NCBI GenBank assembly: GCA_028283605.1
Contig: JAPWKH010000020.1
Location: 1 to 64,000 of the forward strand
DNA length: 64,000 nucleotides
Origin: Arachidicoccus sp.
GTDB taxonomy: Bacteria; Bacteroidota; Bacteroidia; Chitinophagales; Chitinophagaceae
Reading direction: 5' to 3'
In this document: positions 7,491 through 17,372 of the stretch, one piece after another
Position numbering within the stretch: the stretch's first letter is position 1
How the letters are laid out: every line of letters starts with the position of its first letter
Notes under the pieces: model-generated
Told to the model about the DNA's origin: nothing
What the model saw: only the letters and a program-made list of their open reading frames with translations
Database searches by the model: none
Program-made: the position numbers and the translations under genes

Positions 7491-9170
7491 TTAGCGTGCC
7501 GTTGTAGGAACTATCTTCGGCAGCGCTTCAAGCAATTGTTTTGTATATTCTTTTTTCGGATGGTAATAAATTTCGTCGGCAGTTCCGGTTTCTTCTATTT
7601 GTCCTTTGTTCATAACAATTACCCGATCGCAAAAATATTTTACAACCGATAAATCGTGCGATATAAAAATAGAAGTAAAGCCTATTTCTTTTTTTAACTC
7701 ATTCAGTAAATTCAATACCTGCGCCTGCACGCTCACATCCAGCGCCGAAACACATTCATCGCAGATAACGAATTTCGGTTTCATAATTAATGCGCGCGCA
7801 ATTACAATCCTTTGTCTTTGTCCGCCGCTGAATTCATGCGGATAACGATTGTAGTGCGATTCATTCAATCCTACTTTTTCTAACCAATCAATAACTTCTT
7901 TTTTAATTGTATGCGCCGGTAAAATATTATTTACACGCAAAGGTTCTGCAATGGCTTCGCCGATAGATATGGTTGGATTAAGAGAAGCATAAGGGTCTTG
8001 AAAAATCATCTGTATTTCTTTAGAAAGCATACGCCTTTCATTTGACGAGAAAGAAAAAATATTTTGACCTTTATAAATAATATCTCCGGAATGCGGCTGA
8101 ATTAATCCGATGATTGTTCTGCCCAAAGTCGTTTTTCCGCAGCCTGATCCACCTACAAGTCCAAGTATTTCATTTTCATACACATCAAAGCTTACGTTAT
8201 TTACCGCTTTGTTGTAAGCCAATGTTTTTCCTAAAAAGTTTTTCTTAGAAACATACCATGTATTTACATTTCTGACGGATAATAAAATTTCTTTTTTAAT
8301 AAATGGGTTTTCAGTTTCCTTTATCATTATAGGATTGGTTGTATGTAAAAAGTCGCTGATAACAGGAAGCACTTGTCCTTTGTGATACAGCGCAGGTCGG
8401 CATGCCAGCAAAGCCTTTGTATATGCGTGTTTTGGCGAATAAATGATTTTTTCTGTTGTATTGATTTCTACAATTTCTCCTTTGTAAAACAATGCAATCC
8501 TGTCGGCAATTTCGGCAACTAAATTCAGATCGTGCGATATAAACAAAACGCTCATGCCGTTTTGTTCCTGCAGTTTTTTTATCAGTAATAATATTTCTTT
8601 CTGAATCAATACGTCCAGCGCTGTTGTAGGCTCGTCACAAATTAATAAATCGGGTTGGCAGCTCATCGCCATAGCAATCATTACACGCTGTTTTTGTCCG
8701 CCGCTGATCTCGTGCGGATAACGATGAAAAATATTTTCTGGCGATGGAAGTTGTACTTCACGGAAAAGCGAAATTGTTTTTTTATACGCTTCTTTCTTTG
8801 ATAAATGTTTGTGTAAGAGAATAGTTTCCGCCACTTGTTTTCCGCAGGTTTTTACGGGATTAAGCGAAGTCATCGGTTCCTGAAAAACCATCGCTATTTT
8901 ATTGCCGCGTATTTGCTGCAACCCTTTGTCTGAAAGGTGTGTAATATTGATTGATTGTTCCTCATCTTTCAATAAAATATTGCCTTCCATTATTGCTTGT
9001 TTTGGCAATAATTTCATTACGGATAAAGAGGTAACTGATTTTCCCGATCCCGATTCGCCAACGATAGCAAGGGTTTCGCCTTGCCGGATGTCCAGTGAAA
9101 TATTGTTTACCGCTTTTTGTTCGGTAAAAGAAACGGATAAGTTTTGTATTTGTAAGAGTGAATTATTCAA
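7491..9170 (-). CDS. Fused two-domain ABC ATPase, peptide/nickel type
   Basis: 559 aa with two ABC ATPase domains in tandem, equivalent to DppD and DppF (or GsiA/YejF). Domain 1 (about 5-255): Walker A GESGSGKS, signature SGGQKQR, Walker [13 protein letters not shown]. Domain 2 (about 290-545): Walker A GGSGCGKT, signature SGGQRQR, Walker [13 protein letters not shown]. The residues expected in the family are present, so both sites look active. It would power uptake of oligopeptides or a similar substrate. No permease or substrate-binding protein is nearby, so the membrane partners must be encoded elsewhere. It lies downstream of a second ABC gene on the same strand, 68 bases away. Confidence 0.9.
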   Translation of the reverse strand: MNNSLLQIQNLSVSFTEQKAVNNISLDIRQGETLAIVGESGSGKSVTSLSVMKLLPKQAIMEGNILLKDEEQSINITHLSDKGLQQIRGNKIAMVFQEPMTSLNPVKTCGKQVAETILLHKHLSKKEAYKKTISLFREVQLPSPENIFHRYPHEISGGQKQRVMIAMAMSCQPDLLICDEPTTALDVLIQKEILLLIKKLQEQNGMSVLFISHDLNLVAEIADRIALFYKGEIVEINTTEKIIYSPKHAYTKALLACRPALYHKGQVLPVISDFLHTTNPIMIKETENPFIKKEILLSVRNVNTWYVSKKNFLGKTLAYNKAVNNVSFDVYENEILGLVGGSGCGKTTLGRTIIGLIQPHSGDIIYKGQNIFSFSSNERRMLSKEIQMIFQDPYASLNPTISIGEAIAEPLRVNNILPAHTIKKEVIDWLEKVGLNESHYNRYPHEFSGGQRQRIVIARALIMKPKFVICDECVSALDVSVQAQVLNLLNELKKEIGFTSIFISHDLSVVKYFCDRVIVMNKGQIEETGTADEIYYHPKKEYTKQLLEALPKIVPTTAR

Positions 9171-9238
9171 TGGAAGAGAATCAAATTGTAATAATGTTAT
9201 TGCAATTTTAAATCCTACGGCTAATTCTTCGTACGATT

Positions 9239-11059
9239 TTAGTTGTTAACAGTTTCTTGCTGTTCTGTAAACTGCATTTGATGCAATTTAGCATAAAAAC
9301 CGTTTCTGGCAAGCAGTTCGTTATGTGTACCTGTTTCTTTGATTTCGCCTTTGTCCAGCACAATTATTTTATCTGCTTTGCGAATAGTAGATAAGCGATG
9401 TGCAATTACAATCGATGTTCTGCCGGATATTAATTTATCAATTGCTTGCTGTACCAGCATTTCACTTTGAGAATCGATGGATGATGTAGCTTCATCCAAT
9501 ATTAATATCGCAGGATTGTATAACAGCGCGCGTATAAAAGAAATTAATTGCCGCTGTCCTAAGCTCAGGGAACTGCCACGCTCCATTACTTTAAAATCAT
9601 AATCTCCGGGCAATTGCATAATAAAATGATGCACTCCTATCATCTTAGCAGTTTCAATCACTTTTTCTCTCGAAATGTTTGTATTGCGCAACGTAATATT
9701 TTCCAAGATAGAGCCGGAGAATAAAAATACATCTTGTAAAACAATGCCGATATTTTTGCGTAGTGTATCTAAATTGTAATCAATAATATTTACATCATCA
9801 ATCAATATACTTCCTTTTTGAATTTCGTATAACCGGTTCAGCAGGCTGATAATAGATGTTTTGCCGCTTCCTGTATGGCCTACAAGCGCAATGGTTTCAC
9901 CGGGATTTACATGAAAATCCACATCTTTCAAAACATAGTTCGGCTGATTGTAGGCAAACCAGATATGGTTGAAATCAACTTTGCCCTGAACACTTTCCGG
10001 ATTGTATGCATGTGCCGTTGATTCGGGCAAATGGTCATCATTTTCCAATACTTTAAATACCCGTTCTGCAGCAATCATACCCATTTGTATGGTATTGAAT
10101 TTATCCGCAATCACACGCAACGGACGGAAAATCTGGTTGAGATAAAGCGTGAAGGAAATGTATAAGCCTACATTCAGTCTTTTATCCGAAACATACCAGA
10201 TTAAAATACCTGTACTCAACGCTAATATCAATTCCACCACGGGAAAGAAAATAGAATAAGCGTAGTTGGAAGCAATGTTGGCGCTTCTGTGTTCGTGGTT
10301 GATTTCTTTAAACTTTGCAAATTCCCTGTCCTCCGCAGCAAAAGCCTGTACTATGGCAATTCCTGAAATATGTTCCTGCACAAAAGCGTTTAACGCCGCA
10401 ACGGCATTGCGTACTCTCGTGTAACTTTTGTTCACACTTTCTTTGAAATAATATGTTGCAAGAATAAGTAAGGGGAATGGAATAATGCAGGCCAGCGTTA
10501 ATTTCCAGTCTATCCACAGCATGGTAAACAATGTGATAATAATAGATAGCAAATCCGCCAATATGGGAATAAATCCGTCGGAAAACATATCATTCACGCG
10601 TTCCACGTCATCGATCGTTCTTGTGGTAAGTACCCCAATAGGCGTTCGATCAAATTGCCTGAGATTGAGTGACGCTATTTTTTTATAAACATCCACCCGC
10701 ATATCGCGTATTACCGACTGACCAAGCCATGAAGTAATAAAGGTAAATGCAAAGCGCGCCACTGTTTCCACAAGAATAAATACAATCTGGAATATGGTAA
10801 CCGATACAATGAACTTTGTAATATCGTTCATGTGTTGATTGGAGATAAACCAATGCAACCATTCCGGAACCGGTTTGCTGTTGCCCGTTGCTTTATCTAT
10901 CGTTACTTGTATAAGATATGGGCGCACGGGTGTAAAAATGCCTAATATTAGCGCCAGCATTAAACTGAAAAAGAACAGCAGACGATAAGGCTTCGCATAC
11001 CGGAACACTTTTCTAAAAAGAGAAAAATCAAACTTTGTTTTTTTTGCCGTATCACTCAT
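9239..11059 (-). CDS. ABC exporter, fused permease-ATPase (MsbA/LmrA-like)
   Basis: 606 aa from ATG 11059 (MSDTAKK); an in-frame ATG eight codons upstream is less likely because the family usually starts close to the first cytoplasmic helix. An ABC_membrane domain with six helices fills about 30-320, followed by the ATPase domain with Walker A GHTGSGKT, signature LSLGQRQ, Walker B ILILDEATSSID and H-loop IVIAHRLSTI. It forms a dimeric exporter in the inner membrane, probably for lipids, drugs or peptides; the substrate cannot be told from sequence. It lacks the C39 peptidase domain found in double-glycine peptide exporters. Confidence 0.9.
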   Translation of the reverse strand: MSDTAKKTKFDFSLFRKVFRYAKPYRLLFFFSLMLALILGIFTPVRPYLIQVTIDKATGNSKPVPEWLHWFISNQHMNDITKFIVSVTIFQIVFILVETVARFAFTFITSWLGQSVIRDMRVDVYKKIASLNLRQFDRTPIGVLTTRTIDDVERVNDMFSDGFIPILADLLSIIITLFTMLWIDWKLTLACIIPFPLLILATYYFKESVNKSYTRVRNAVAALNAFVQEHISGIAIVQAFAAEDREFAKFKEINHEHRSANIASNYAYSIFFPVVELILALSTGILIWYVSDKRLNVGLYISFTLYLNQIFRPLRVIADKFNTIQMGMIAAERVFKVLENDDHLPESTAHAYNPESVQGKVDFNHIWFAYNQPNYVLKDVDFHVNPGETIALVGHTGSGKTSIISLLNRLYEIQKGSILIDDVNIIDYNLDTLRKNIGIVLQDVFLFSGSILENITLRNTNISREKVIETAKMIGVHHFIMQLPGDYDFKVMERGSSLSLGQRQLISFIRALLYNPAILILDEATSSIDSQSEMLVQQAIDKLISGRTSIVIAHRLSTIRKADKIIVLDKGEIKETGTHNELLARNGFYAKLHQMQFTEQQETVNN

Positions 11060-11118
11060 TTGCGATGCAAAGTTACGATACAATTATTGAAGAAAATAAA
11101 TAGATAAAATTGCGCTGT

Positions 11119-11565
11119 CTAAAGTTTTACTCCGAATCCCATTTCAGTGGAAATCGCCAATCTGTTCCACGCATTGATGGTAATGATTGCCATGATAACC
11201 TGTGCAGTTTTTTCTTCGCTTAAAATTTCTTTTGCTTTATTATATGTTTCTTCCGTTACGCCGTGTTGATGAATTAATGTTATTTCTTCCGTTAATTGCA
11301 AAATAATTTTTTCTTCTTCGGAATAAAGATTGGTTTCGCGCCAGGCATCCAAAAGAAATAGGCGTTTCGGATTTTCGCCATATTTCAACGCATCGGTTGT
11401 GTGCATATCTATGCAAAATGCGCAATGGTTTATTTGCGAAGCACGCAATTTTATCAATTCTTTTTCCGTATTGGATAAGCTTGTAGTTTGCATGTATTTT
11501 TCTAAGCCAATCAGTGCTTCGTATGCAGCAGGCTGCGCTTTTGCAATGTTAATTCTCGGTGTCAT
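11119..11565 (-). CDS. AhpD-like carboxymuconolactone decarboxylase family protein
   Basis: 148 aa of the CMD/AhpD fold. The redox CxxC motif is present in NHCAFCIDMHTTDA (about 47-60) with the conserved histidine after it. Such proteins are small alkylhydroperoxidase-like enzymes used in oxidative stress defence, acting with a peroxiredoxin or lipoyl donor. It lies 62 bases downstream of a Crp/Fnr-type regulator on the same strand, which probably controls it. Confidence 0.88.
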   Translation of the reverse strand: MTPRINIAKAQPAAYEALIGLEKYMQTTSLSNTEKELIKLRASQINHCAFCIDMHTTDALKYGENPKRLFLLDAWRETNLYSEEEKIILQLTEEITLIHQHGVTEETYNKAKEILSEEKTAQVIMAIITINAWNRLAISTEMGFGVKL

Positions 11566-11627
11566 AATTTGTAATTTTTATTGGCAACAAAATTAGCAAG
11601 CCTGCCGACGGATGATCTTAAACAGGT

Positions 11628-12200
11628 TTAAGAAATCTTCTTTTTTCTCAATTCGCTTAAATATTCGGGCGTGAAGCCAAGATACGAAGCCAGTAAGTAT
11701 TGCGGAATGCGTTGAATAAATTCAGGAAAGCTGTTTGCAAAAAAACGGTATATCTCCTCGCGTGACATGCCGTGTTGATATTTCATACGATATTGCGCTG
11801 CGCCCAGCGCACGTTGATGCATCATTCTGAAATAAGATTCGATTGAAGGATGCAGCTGGATTAGTTTTTGATAAGATGAATTGCCGATGGATAAAACTTC
11901 GCTTTTCTCGACGGCTTGAATATGGAATGCAGTCGGTTTTTGTGTAAGCAGCGAAAGATTATCCGATATCCACCAGTTTTCTATAGCAAACTGCGTTGTT
12001 TGTTCAACGCCTTTTTCGTTGATGAAGAACATGCGTAAACATCCTTTTACGATGAAATAATTTGCTTTACAAATCTGCCCTTCGATAAGAATGGTGTCTC
12101 TTTTCTTTAATTCTGCCGTATCAAAAAATTGAAGGATACTTTCGTACTCTTCATCCTCGACGGGAATATAATTTTTGATATGTAAAATAAGCGAATGCAC
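11628..12200 (-). CDS. Crp/Fnr family transcriptional regulator
   Basis: 190 aa. A cyclic-nucleotide-binding-like beta-barrel (about 20-125) is followed by a C-terminal region with a helix-turn-helix (YLLASYLGFTPEYLSELRKK, about 167-186). The typical cAMP phosphate-binding motif is not evident and there are no Fe-S cysteine clusters, as in many Bacteroidota paralogues whose ligand is unknown. The start codon is GTG. It lies 13 bases after the sulfatase gene and upstream of the AhpD-like gene; regulation of the latter is inferred from the common pairing of such genes. Confidence 0.88.
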   Translation of the reverse strand: MHSLILHIKNYIPVEDEEYESILQFFDTAELKKRDTILIEGQICKANYFIVKGCLRMFFINEKGVEQTTQFAIENWWISDNLSLLTQKPTAFHIQAVEKSEVLSIGNSSYQKLIQLHPSIESYFRMMHQRALGAAQYRMKYQHGMSREEIYRFFANSFPEFIQRIPQYLLASYLGFTPEYLSELRKKKIS

Positions 12201-12213
12201 GAAATTATAAATT

Positions 12214-14208
12214 TTACCTCCGTTTATTATTCAGCATCATATATCTTCCTGTATTAAAAATACCTTGAACAAGATTGCGATAATAATTTTTTGTGGAGTC
12301 AGAAAGGCTGATGCTGTCATTACTATTCATGTTCCAGAACTGATCGGGAATTTGTCCGTAAATGCCCATAGAATAAAATAGGGAATCTTTTACAATGCCT
12401 ATTGCGCCCATCATTGGATTATAAATAAATGCTGCGGCATTATTGGCATTTTTATAAAATTCGGGGCTGAATAAATCGCGCCCTAAAGTAGTATTGGTAT
12501 AATTTATTTTTGCTAACCCGGCAACTGTAGGAAAAATATCCGTTTGAGAAGCATACGTATTTATTTGTTCGGGCTTGAGCAATGCAGGAGAATAAAAAAG
12601 CAGCGGTACATGCATAAACACAAGGCCGCCGTCTGACCATGCTTTTGAATAATATCTTGAAGGGTCACCTTTAATTCCATGATCTCCCACAAAAACAAAA
12701 ATCGTATTATTAAAATATTTTTCTTTCCTGGCCGATTCTATAAAATTTCTAAAACAGAAATCCGTATACCTGAAAGAATTTAATTCAGGCAAACTGGTAT
12801 AACCATTTTGTTTTAAAACTTCATCAGGCACATTTATGAGATGAAAATTTTTCTTATCTTCTTCCGGAATTGTGTATGGACGGTGATTGTCTGCTGTTTG
12901 AACAATGGCTACGAAAGGTTTGTTTTCTTTCGAAAAAACTTCGTTGGCTTTATTAAAAACATCTTTGTCGCTCACGCCCCATACATTAATTTTCGGACCG
13001 TCATAATCATCTTGTTCATACGTTTTTAAATCCGGAATATTATTCTCCAAAACACCTCTTACATTTGCCCAGCTTAGGCTTCCGCCTAAGAAATAATATT
13101 TATCATAACCTGCAAAATCGTCAAATATCAAATGCTGGTTTACTGCATTCGGGTTGCGGCTTGTTGTATTTTTCGGATCAGTATCAGGCTCGCCCGTCAG
13201 CAAAGCCCATACTCCGCGCGCCGTTCCGTAAGAAGGAGAGAATGCGCGGGTAAACAGTACGCCTTGTTTTGAAAGACTGTCAAAGTATGGTGTAGGATTT
13301 AATTTGTTGCCGGACATTGAACTTTTTAAATAGCTGAACGATTCACACAATACAATTACAATATTTGGTTTGGCAGCGCTTCCGCTCTCAGGCTTTACAA
13401 CTCTTGTATAATTCAGCTTTGCCGTATCTATATTTTTTATATCCAAAAAATCAGTCATCCACGGTGTATAATATTTCTTTACTTTCTTCAAATCATAAAA
13501 AGTAAGATTGCTGTATTTTATAGAACTGAAGAATGATTGGAAAGGATTTAATGCCATGTTGGATGCATAATCGCTTCCTAAAGTAAATGCATCGCTCCAT
13601 CTTAAAGGAAATTGTCCTACGCGTCCGAATATTGCTAATGCAGATAATAATAAAAATGCAACGGGGGAAGCAATGCGCGCTTGTTTTGTAACGGATATTT
13701 TTTTATTTTTTATGCAATGGTATGTTTTACGCACAATCCAGTTTAATCCGAAAATGCCGGCCGCAATTCCTAAAACCACACGAAATACAGGATAAGTTTC
13801 CCAAATCATTCCCAGCGAAGTTTTCGTGTCTTTTAAATAATCCATTGCCGTAGCGCTAAGCCTTGTATCTAGATAAGAATAATGACCGAAATCGGCAACA
13901 TAAAAAACAATCATGAAAATAATCATGAGAGTCCATAATGTAAAAGCTACATATTTTCCGAGCTTTGTTTCAAAAGGATTAAGCGGCTTGATTAAACTGA
14001 TCAAAAATATCAATAAGCATCCAATGGCTACGTCTCTGCAATCGAATCTAAAGCCCATCCATAAAATAGCTTCGTAATGAATAACATCGGAATCCGGCTT
14101 TGGAAATGCTATAAGCGCTGCGATGCGCAGCAAAGTCATTAAAACTAAAAAAATTAAAGCCAAAATAAACAGCCAATGAATATATCTTGGTATTTTTATT
14201 CGATTCAT
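12214..14208 (-). CDS. LTA synthase-like membrane sulfatase
   Basis: 664 aa. The N-terminal 190 residues hold about five membrane helices; the rest is an alkaline-phosphatase-fold sulfatase domain of the LtaS type outside the inner membrane. The nucleophile threonine lies in PSYGTARGVWALLTGE (about 324-339), with metal-site residues at the domain start (NIVIVLCESFS) and in VFVGDHGIKGD. Gram-negative Bacteroidota have no lipoteichoic acid, so it more likely transfers or removes phospho-alcohol groups on glycans or lipids, such as phosphoglycerol or phosphoethanolamine. The PAP2 gene is divergent from it, with a short shared promoter region. Confidence 0.88.
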   Translation of the reverse strand: MNRIKIPRYIHWLFILALIFLVLMTLLRIAALIAFPKPDSDVIHYEAILWMGFRFDCRDVAIGCLLIFLISLIKPLNPFETKLGKYVAFTLWTLMIIFMIVFYVADFGHYSYLDTRLSATAMDYLKDTKTSLGMIWETYPVFRVVLGIAAGIFGLNWIVRKTYHCIKNKKISVTKQARIASPVAFLLLSALAIFGRVGQFPLRWSDAFTLGSDYASNMALNPFQSFFSSIKYSNLTFYDLKKVKKYYTPWMTDFLDIKNIDTAKLNYTRVVKPESGSAAKPNIVIVLCESFSYLKSSMSGNKLNPTPYFDSLSKQGVLFTRAFSPSYGTARGVWALLTGEPDTDPKNTTSRNPNAVNQHLIFDDFAGYDKYYFLGGSLSWANVRGVLENNIPDLKTYEQDDYDGPKINVWGVSDKDVFNKANEVFSKENKPFVAIVQTADNHRPYTIPEEDKKNFHLINVPDEVLKQNGYTSLPELNSFRYTDFCFRNFIESARKEKYFNNTIFVFVGDHGIKGDPSRYYSKAWSDGGLVFMHVPLLFYSPALLKPEQINTYASQTDIFPTVAGLAKINYTNTTLGRDLFSPEFYKNANNAAAFIYNPMMGAIGIVKDSLFYSMGIYGQIPDQFWNMNSNDSISLSDSTKNYYRNLVQGIFNTGRYMMLNNKRR

Positions 14209-14262
14209 ATAAAAATTGCAATTGTTGCAAACATATATTATTCCCGCTGCAATATTAATTTT

Positions 14263-14868
14263 ATGTTATTTCCTTTTTTAGAAAAATTTGATAAAAAATT
14301 GTTCCTGCAAATTAATAAGCATTGGACAAATAATTTTTTAGATGCATTAATGCCTTGGTGGCGCGATCAAAATACATGGGTTCCTTTGTATTTATTTCTG
14401 CTGGTATTTATGATTGTAAACAGTAAGCATAAAACGTGGATGTGGCTTTTGTTTGCCATCATTACGATTTTAATAAGCGATCAGCTAAACAGTAATTTAA
14501 TAAAAGATTTCTTTCACAGACTAAGGCCGTGCAACGATCCTGTGATGCGTTATATAGAAATATTGCGTATTCCAAGCCGGCCATCGAGCCCGAGTTTTCC
14601 ATCATCCCATGCAGTAAATCATTTTGCGATTGCTGTCTATTTTTTCAGGACATTAAAAAAATATATCGGCAAATGGGCATGGCTTTTTATCGTATGGGCG
14701 GCGAGCATTTGTTACGCCCAAGTGTATGTAGGCGTGCATTATCCTTTCGATGTATTGGGAGGCGCTGTGCTGGGTTCATTTATCGGATTTGTAACTTCGT
14801 TTATTTATCTTAAGTTTTTTGAAAATAAAGATGTTTTGTTCAGCCATAAAATAAATGTACCGGAATGA
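14263..14868 (+). CDS. PAP2-family membrane phosphatase
   Basis: About 201 aa from ATG 14263; an in-frame start at 14176 would overlap the divergent sulfatase gene and is rejected. It is a polytopic membrane protein with the three PAP2 motifs: KDFFHRLRPCND, PSFPSSHAVNH and YVGVHYPFDVLGG. It should dephosphorylate a lipid phosphate such as undecaprenyl-diphosphate or phosphatidate at the periplasmic face. The last codons overlap the rlmH start by four bases, giving a tight operon with rlmH and the rhomboid gene. Confidence 0.9.
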   Translation: MLFPFLEKFDKKLFLQINKHWTNNFLDALMPWWRDQNTWVPLYLFLLVFMIVNSKHKTWMWLLFAIITILISDQLNSNLIKDFFHRLRPCNDPVMRYIEILRIPSRPSSPSFPSSHAVNHFAIAVYFFRTLKKYIGKWAWLFIVWAASICYAQVYVGVHYPFDVLGGAVLGSFIGFVTSFIYLKFFENKDVLFSHKINVPE

Positions 14869-15338
14869 AAATTGTTTTACTGTCCGTAGGAAAAGCGCAT
14901 GAAACCTATGTGCAGCAAGGAATTCAGGATTTTACAAAAAGATTGAATAACTATTTTAATGCAGATTGGCATATCATTGCGCCTTTGAAAAATGCAGCTT
15001 CTTTAAGCATTCAGGAAACTAAGTTGCAGGAAGGCAAACTTATTTTGCAGCATATTCTGCAAGATGATTATTTGGTTTTGTTGGACGAGCGGGGCAAAGA
15101 ATTTTCTTCTGCTCAGTTGGCTAATTTTATTCAGCAAAGAGCCAATGAAAGTACAAAGCGTTTGGTATTTTTAATAGGAGGCGCATTCGGTGTAAGTGAA
15201 GAAATTTTTAAAAAGGCTAACTGTGTATGGAGCTTATCTCAATTGGTATTTCCGCACATGCTCGTAAGATTGATATTGGCAGAACAATTATACAGAGCTT
15301 GCACTATATTGCGAAACGAAAAATATCATCATGTATGA
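14865..15338 (+). CDS. rlmH: 23S rRNA (pseudouridine-1915-N3)-methyltransferase RlmH
   Basis: 157 aa, the usual length for this SPOUT-family enzyme. The SAM-binding knot is seen in FLIGGAFGVSEEI and SLSQLVFPHMLVRLILAEQL, ending in the conserved YHHV tail. It methylates pseudouridine 1915 in helix 69 of 23S rRNA late in ribosome assembly. Both ends overlap neighbours (ATGA with PAP2, and the rhomboid start inside its stop), so translation is coupled. Confidence 0.95.
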   Translation: MKIVLLSVGKAHETYVQQGIQDFTKRLNNYFNADWHIIAPLKNAASLSIQETKLQEGKLILQHILQDDYLVLLDERGKEFSSAQLANFIQQRANESTKRLVFLIGGAFGVSEEIFKKANCVWSLSQLVFPHMLVRLILAEQLYRACTILRNEKYHHV

Positions 15339-15991
15339 TCACACTCATCATCATTATCGTTACTTGTATTGTATCTTTTATGGCGTTTTCCAACGGCAGC
15401 ATTATTGAAAGATTAATATTTTATCCTCCGGCTATATCTCAGCAAAATCAATGGTATCGTTTTTTCTCCTGCGGATTGATCCATGCGGACATGGGGCATT
15501 TATTCTTCAATATGTTTTGCTTTTACAGTTTCGGAAAATTCGTAGAAAGTGCATTCAGCGAAATGTTTGGTAATGGTATAGGAGAATTTTTATATTTGTT
15601 GATGTACATTTCTGCTCTTTTAATATGTTTATTGCCGAGCTATTTTAAAAATAAAAATAATTATTCTTATAGAAGTTTAGGCGCGTCAGGCGCTGTGTCT
15701 GCTGTGGTATTTGCGAGTATTATATTATCGCCTACTTCTAAAATAGGCATTTTGTTCTTACCGGTAGGTGCGCCTGCATTTATCTTCGGTATTTTATATC
15801 TGATTATTTCCGCTGTGCTGGATAAGAGAGGCGCCGGAGGAATCAATCATTCCGCACACATTTACGGCGGACTATATGGTATTGTATTTTTAATAATTAT
15901 GAGTAAATTATTTTCTCAATACGATGTGATCAACGGATTTATTTTTCAGGTTCGGGGCTATCTTTCTCAATATGGTATATTCAATGGGTAG
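15335..15991 (+). CDS. Rhomboid family intramembrane serine protease
   Basis: About 218 aa from ATG 15335, which overlaps the rlmH stop; the longer frame from 15227 would run inside rlmH. Six membrane helices are predicted. The catalytic serine is in GASGAVSAVVFA and the catalytic histidine in SAHIYGGLYG; HADMGHLFFNMF carries the H and N of helix 2. It cleaves membrane-protein substrates within the inner membrane. The substrate is unknown. Confidence 0.9.
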   Translation: MITLIIIIVTCIVSFMAFSNGSIIERLIFYPPAISQQNQWYRFFSCGLIHADMGHLFFNMFCFYSFGKFVESAFSEMFGNGIGEFLYLLMYISALLICLLPSYFKNKNNYSYRSLGASGAVSAVVFASIILSPTSKIGILFLPVGAPAFIFGILYLIISAVLDKRGAGGINHSAHIYGGLYGIVFLIIMSKLFSQYDVINGFIFQVRGYLSQYGIFNG

Positions 15992-16006
15992 AATAAAGAA
16001 TAAAAA

Positions 16007-16030
16007 GAGGCTGCTAAGATTAGCAACCTC
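16007..16030 (-). terminator. Terminator after the GH18 gene
   Basis: An 11-bp stem with one mismatch (GAGGCTGCTAA / TTAGCAACCTC) and a 2-base apex. On the minus strand it is followed by TTTTTATTC, so it ends the SusCD-GH18 operon; it may also stop plus-strand read-through from the rhomboid gene. Confidence 0.75.
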
Positions 16031-16066
16031 GAATTAACCAAACCCCTAAGTTTAATATTGTATTTT

Positions 16067-17314
16067 TTATTGTATTTTAACGGAAGAAACAACATCATTT
16101 GCGCTTGGCGATAATGCTCCAAGCCAATTGTTGTCGGATGTGAGTGTCCATGAAGTGCCGGAAAAATTATCATCGCTGTACAAGGTCAATGTCCATCCTG
16201 ATTGTATTTTAACGGACGAAGCCCAATCGTTTACAAAGCCATAAGATTGTAATTGAGTTAAAGTATAACTGCCTTTAGGAATGCCGTTTGTAGCAGCGCC
16301 GTTGTAATAACTGTCTTTATAAAAAACTACGCCGGTTGTTGTAGTAGCAGAAGTATTATATACCGTATTTTCATTATAAAGAACATTGGAGATGGCAGAA
16401 AGATAACCCGATCTATCTGTTGCATCTAAATTGTAATACAAATAAACACCATACCCGCCCGACTTTGTGCTGTTTGCCATAGAGACTGCTGTACTTTGGC
16501 TTGTTGCTGTTACATCAGTTGCTGCGGGGCCAAGATTAGCATTTCCTAAACCGGGCACACTTGGCGCAGAAAAAGTTCCGTAGTAAGGATTCCAGCTATA
16601 ATCTACATAGCTTCCGGCCTGCGTTCCATTATATGTAAGATGAGATATCGATGGCCCGATATAATAAAATGTAATTAATTTATTCGGTATCAATGAACGC
16701 AATTCTTGCAACAACAACATAAAAGAACTGTCATTACTGTTTGGAAGACTTCCATGTTGCCCATACTCTGCATATTCATCATCAAAGTCTATTCCGTCCA
16801 AACCATACGTGGTAACTGCATTCGACAATTGTAGTGCAAAGTCATGTGCTGCTGCGCGGCTTGTAAAATTGCTGATACCAACACCCTGATGATTTCCCAA
16901 AATACTCAACATAACTTTAATACCCTTTGCCTGTAATGGCTGTATGGTAGTAGCCGCATTATTTAATACACTTGTTACTTGCGTATTGTTGTATAAAACT
17001 GCTTTTTGTTGTGTAGCGTCATAATTAATATTGGCTGCGAAAATTATTCCGATATCAAATAATTGTTTTCCGCTGCTCTGAAGCGTGTATTTGCCCACGT
17101 TATCCATGCTATTGTTATTTACCTCCACATAGCATACGCCAATCGGGCCATTTTTTGAACCGGTAATTGACGCTTTTGATATACTCGATGCCTGCACATT
17201 TTCCAGCGAATTGCTTTTTATTGGAGATGTTGCATCTTTTTTTGAACAACTCCAAAATAATATTGAAGAACAAAAGGTTGCCTTCATGATAAGAAAAAGA
17301 TTGTTGTTTTTCAT
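16067..17314 (-). CDS. GH18 Endo H-like endo-beta-N-acetylglucosaminidase lipoprotein
   Basis: 415 aa. An N-terminal lipoprotein signal ends in a lipobox near C23 (LFWSCS). The GH18 catalytic domain (about 50-315) has the signature YGLDGIDFDDEYAEYG, matching the D-x-x-D-x-D-x-E active site of Endo H-type enzymes that cut the GlcNAc-GlcNAc core of high-mannose N-glycans. The last roughly 85 residues form two beta/gamma-crystallin-like motifs (GVVFYKDSYYNG and LTLYSDDNFSG), probably a carbohydrate- or calcium-binding module. It is the last gene after SusC and SusD and should act on the cell surface, releasing glycans for the SusCD importer. Chitin cannot be excluded as substrate, but the motif favours N-glycans. 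Confidence 0.9.
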   Translation of the reverse strand: MKNNNLFLIMKATFCSSILFWSCSKKDATSPIKSNSLENVQASSISKASITGSKNGPIGVCYVEVNNNSMDNVGKYTLQSSGKQLFDIGIIFAANINYDATQQKAVLYNNTQVTSVLNNAATTIQPLQAKGIKVMLSILGNHQGVGISNFTSRAAAHDFALQLSNAVTTYGLDGIDFDDEYAEYGQHGSLPNSNDSSFMLLLQELRSLIPNKLITFYYIGPSISHLTYNGTQAGSYVDYSWNPYYGTFSAPSVPGLGNANLGPAATDVTATSQSTAVSMANSTKSGGYGVYLYYNLDATDRSGYLSAISNVLYNENTVYNTSATTTTGVVFYKDSYYNGAATNGIPKGSYTLTQLQSYGFVNDWASSVKIQSGWTLTLYSDDNFSGTSWTLTSDNNWLGALSPSANDVVSSVKIQ

Positions 17315-17372
17315 GTAGGAATTTTTAGGTTAGGAAAAATTATTTTGAACATAATAACTAAAGAATAATATC

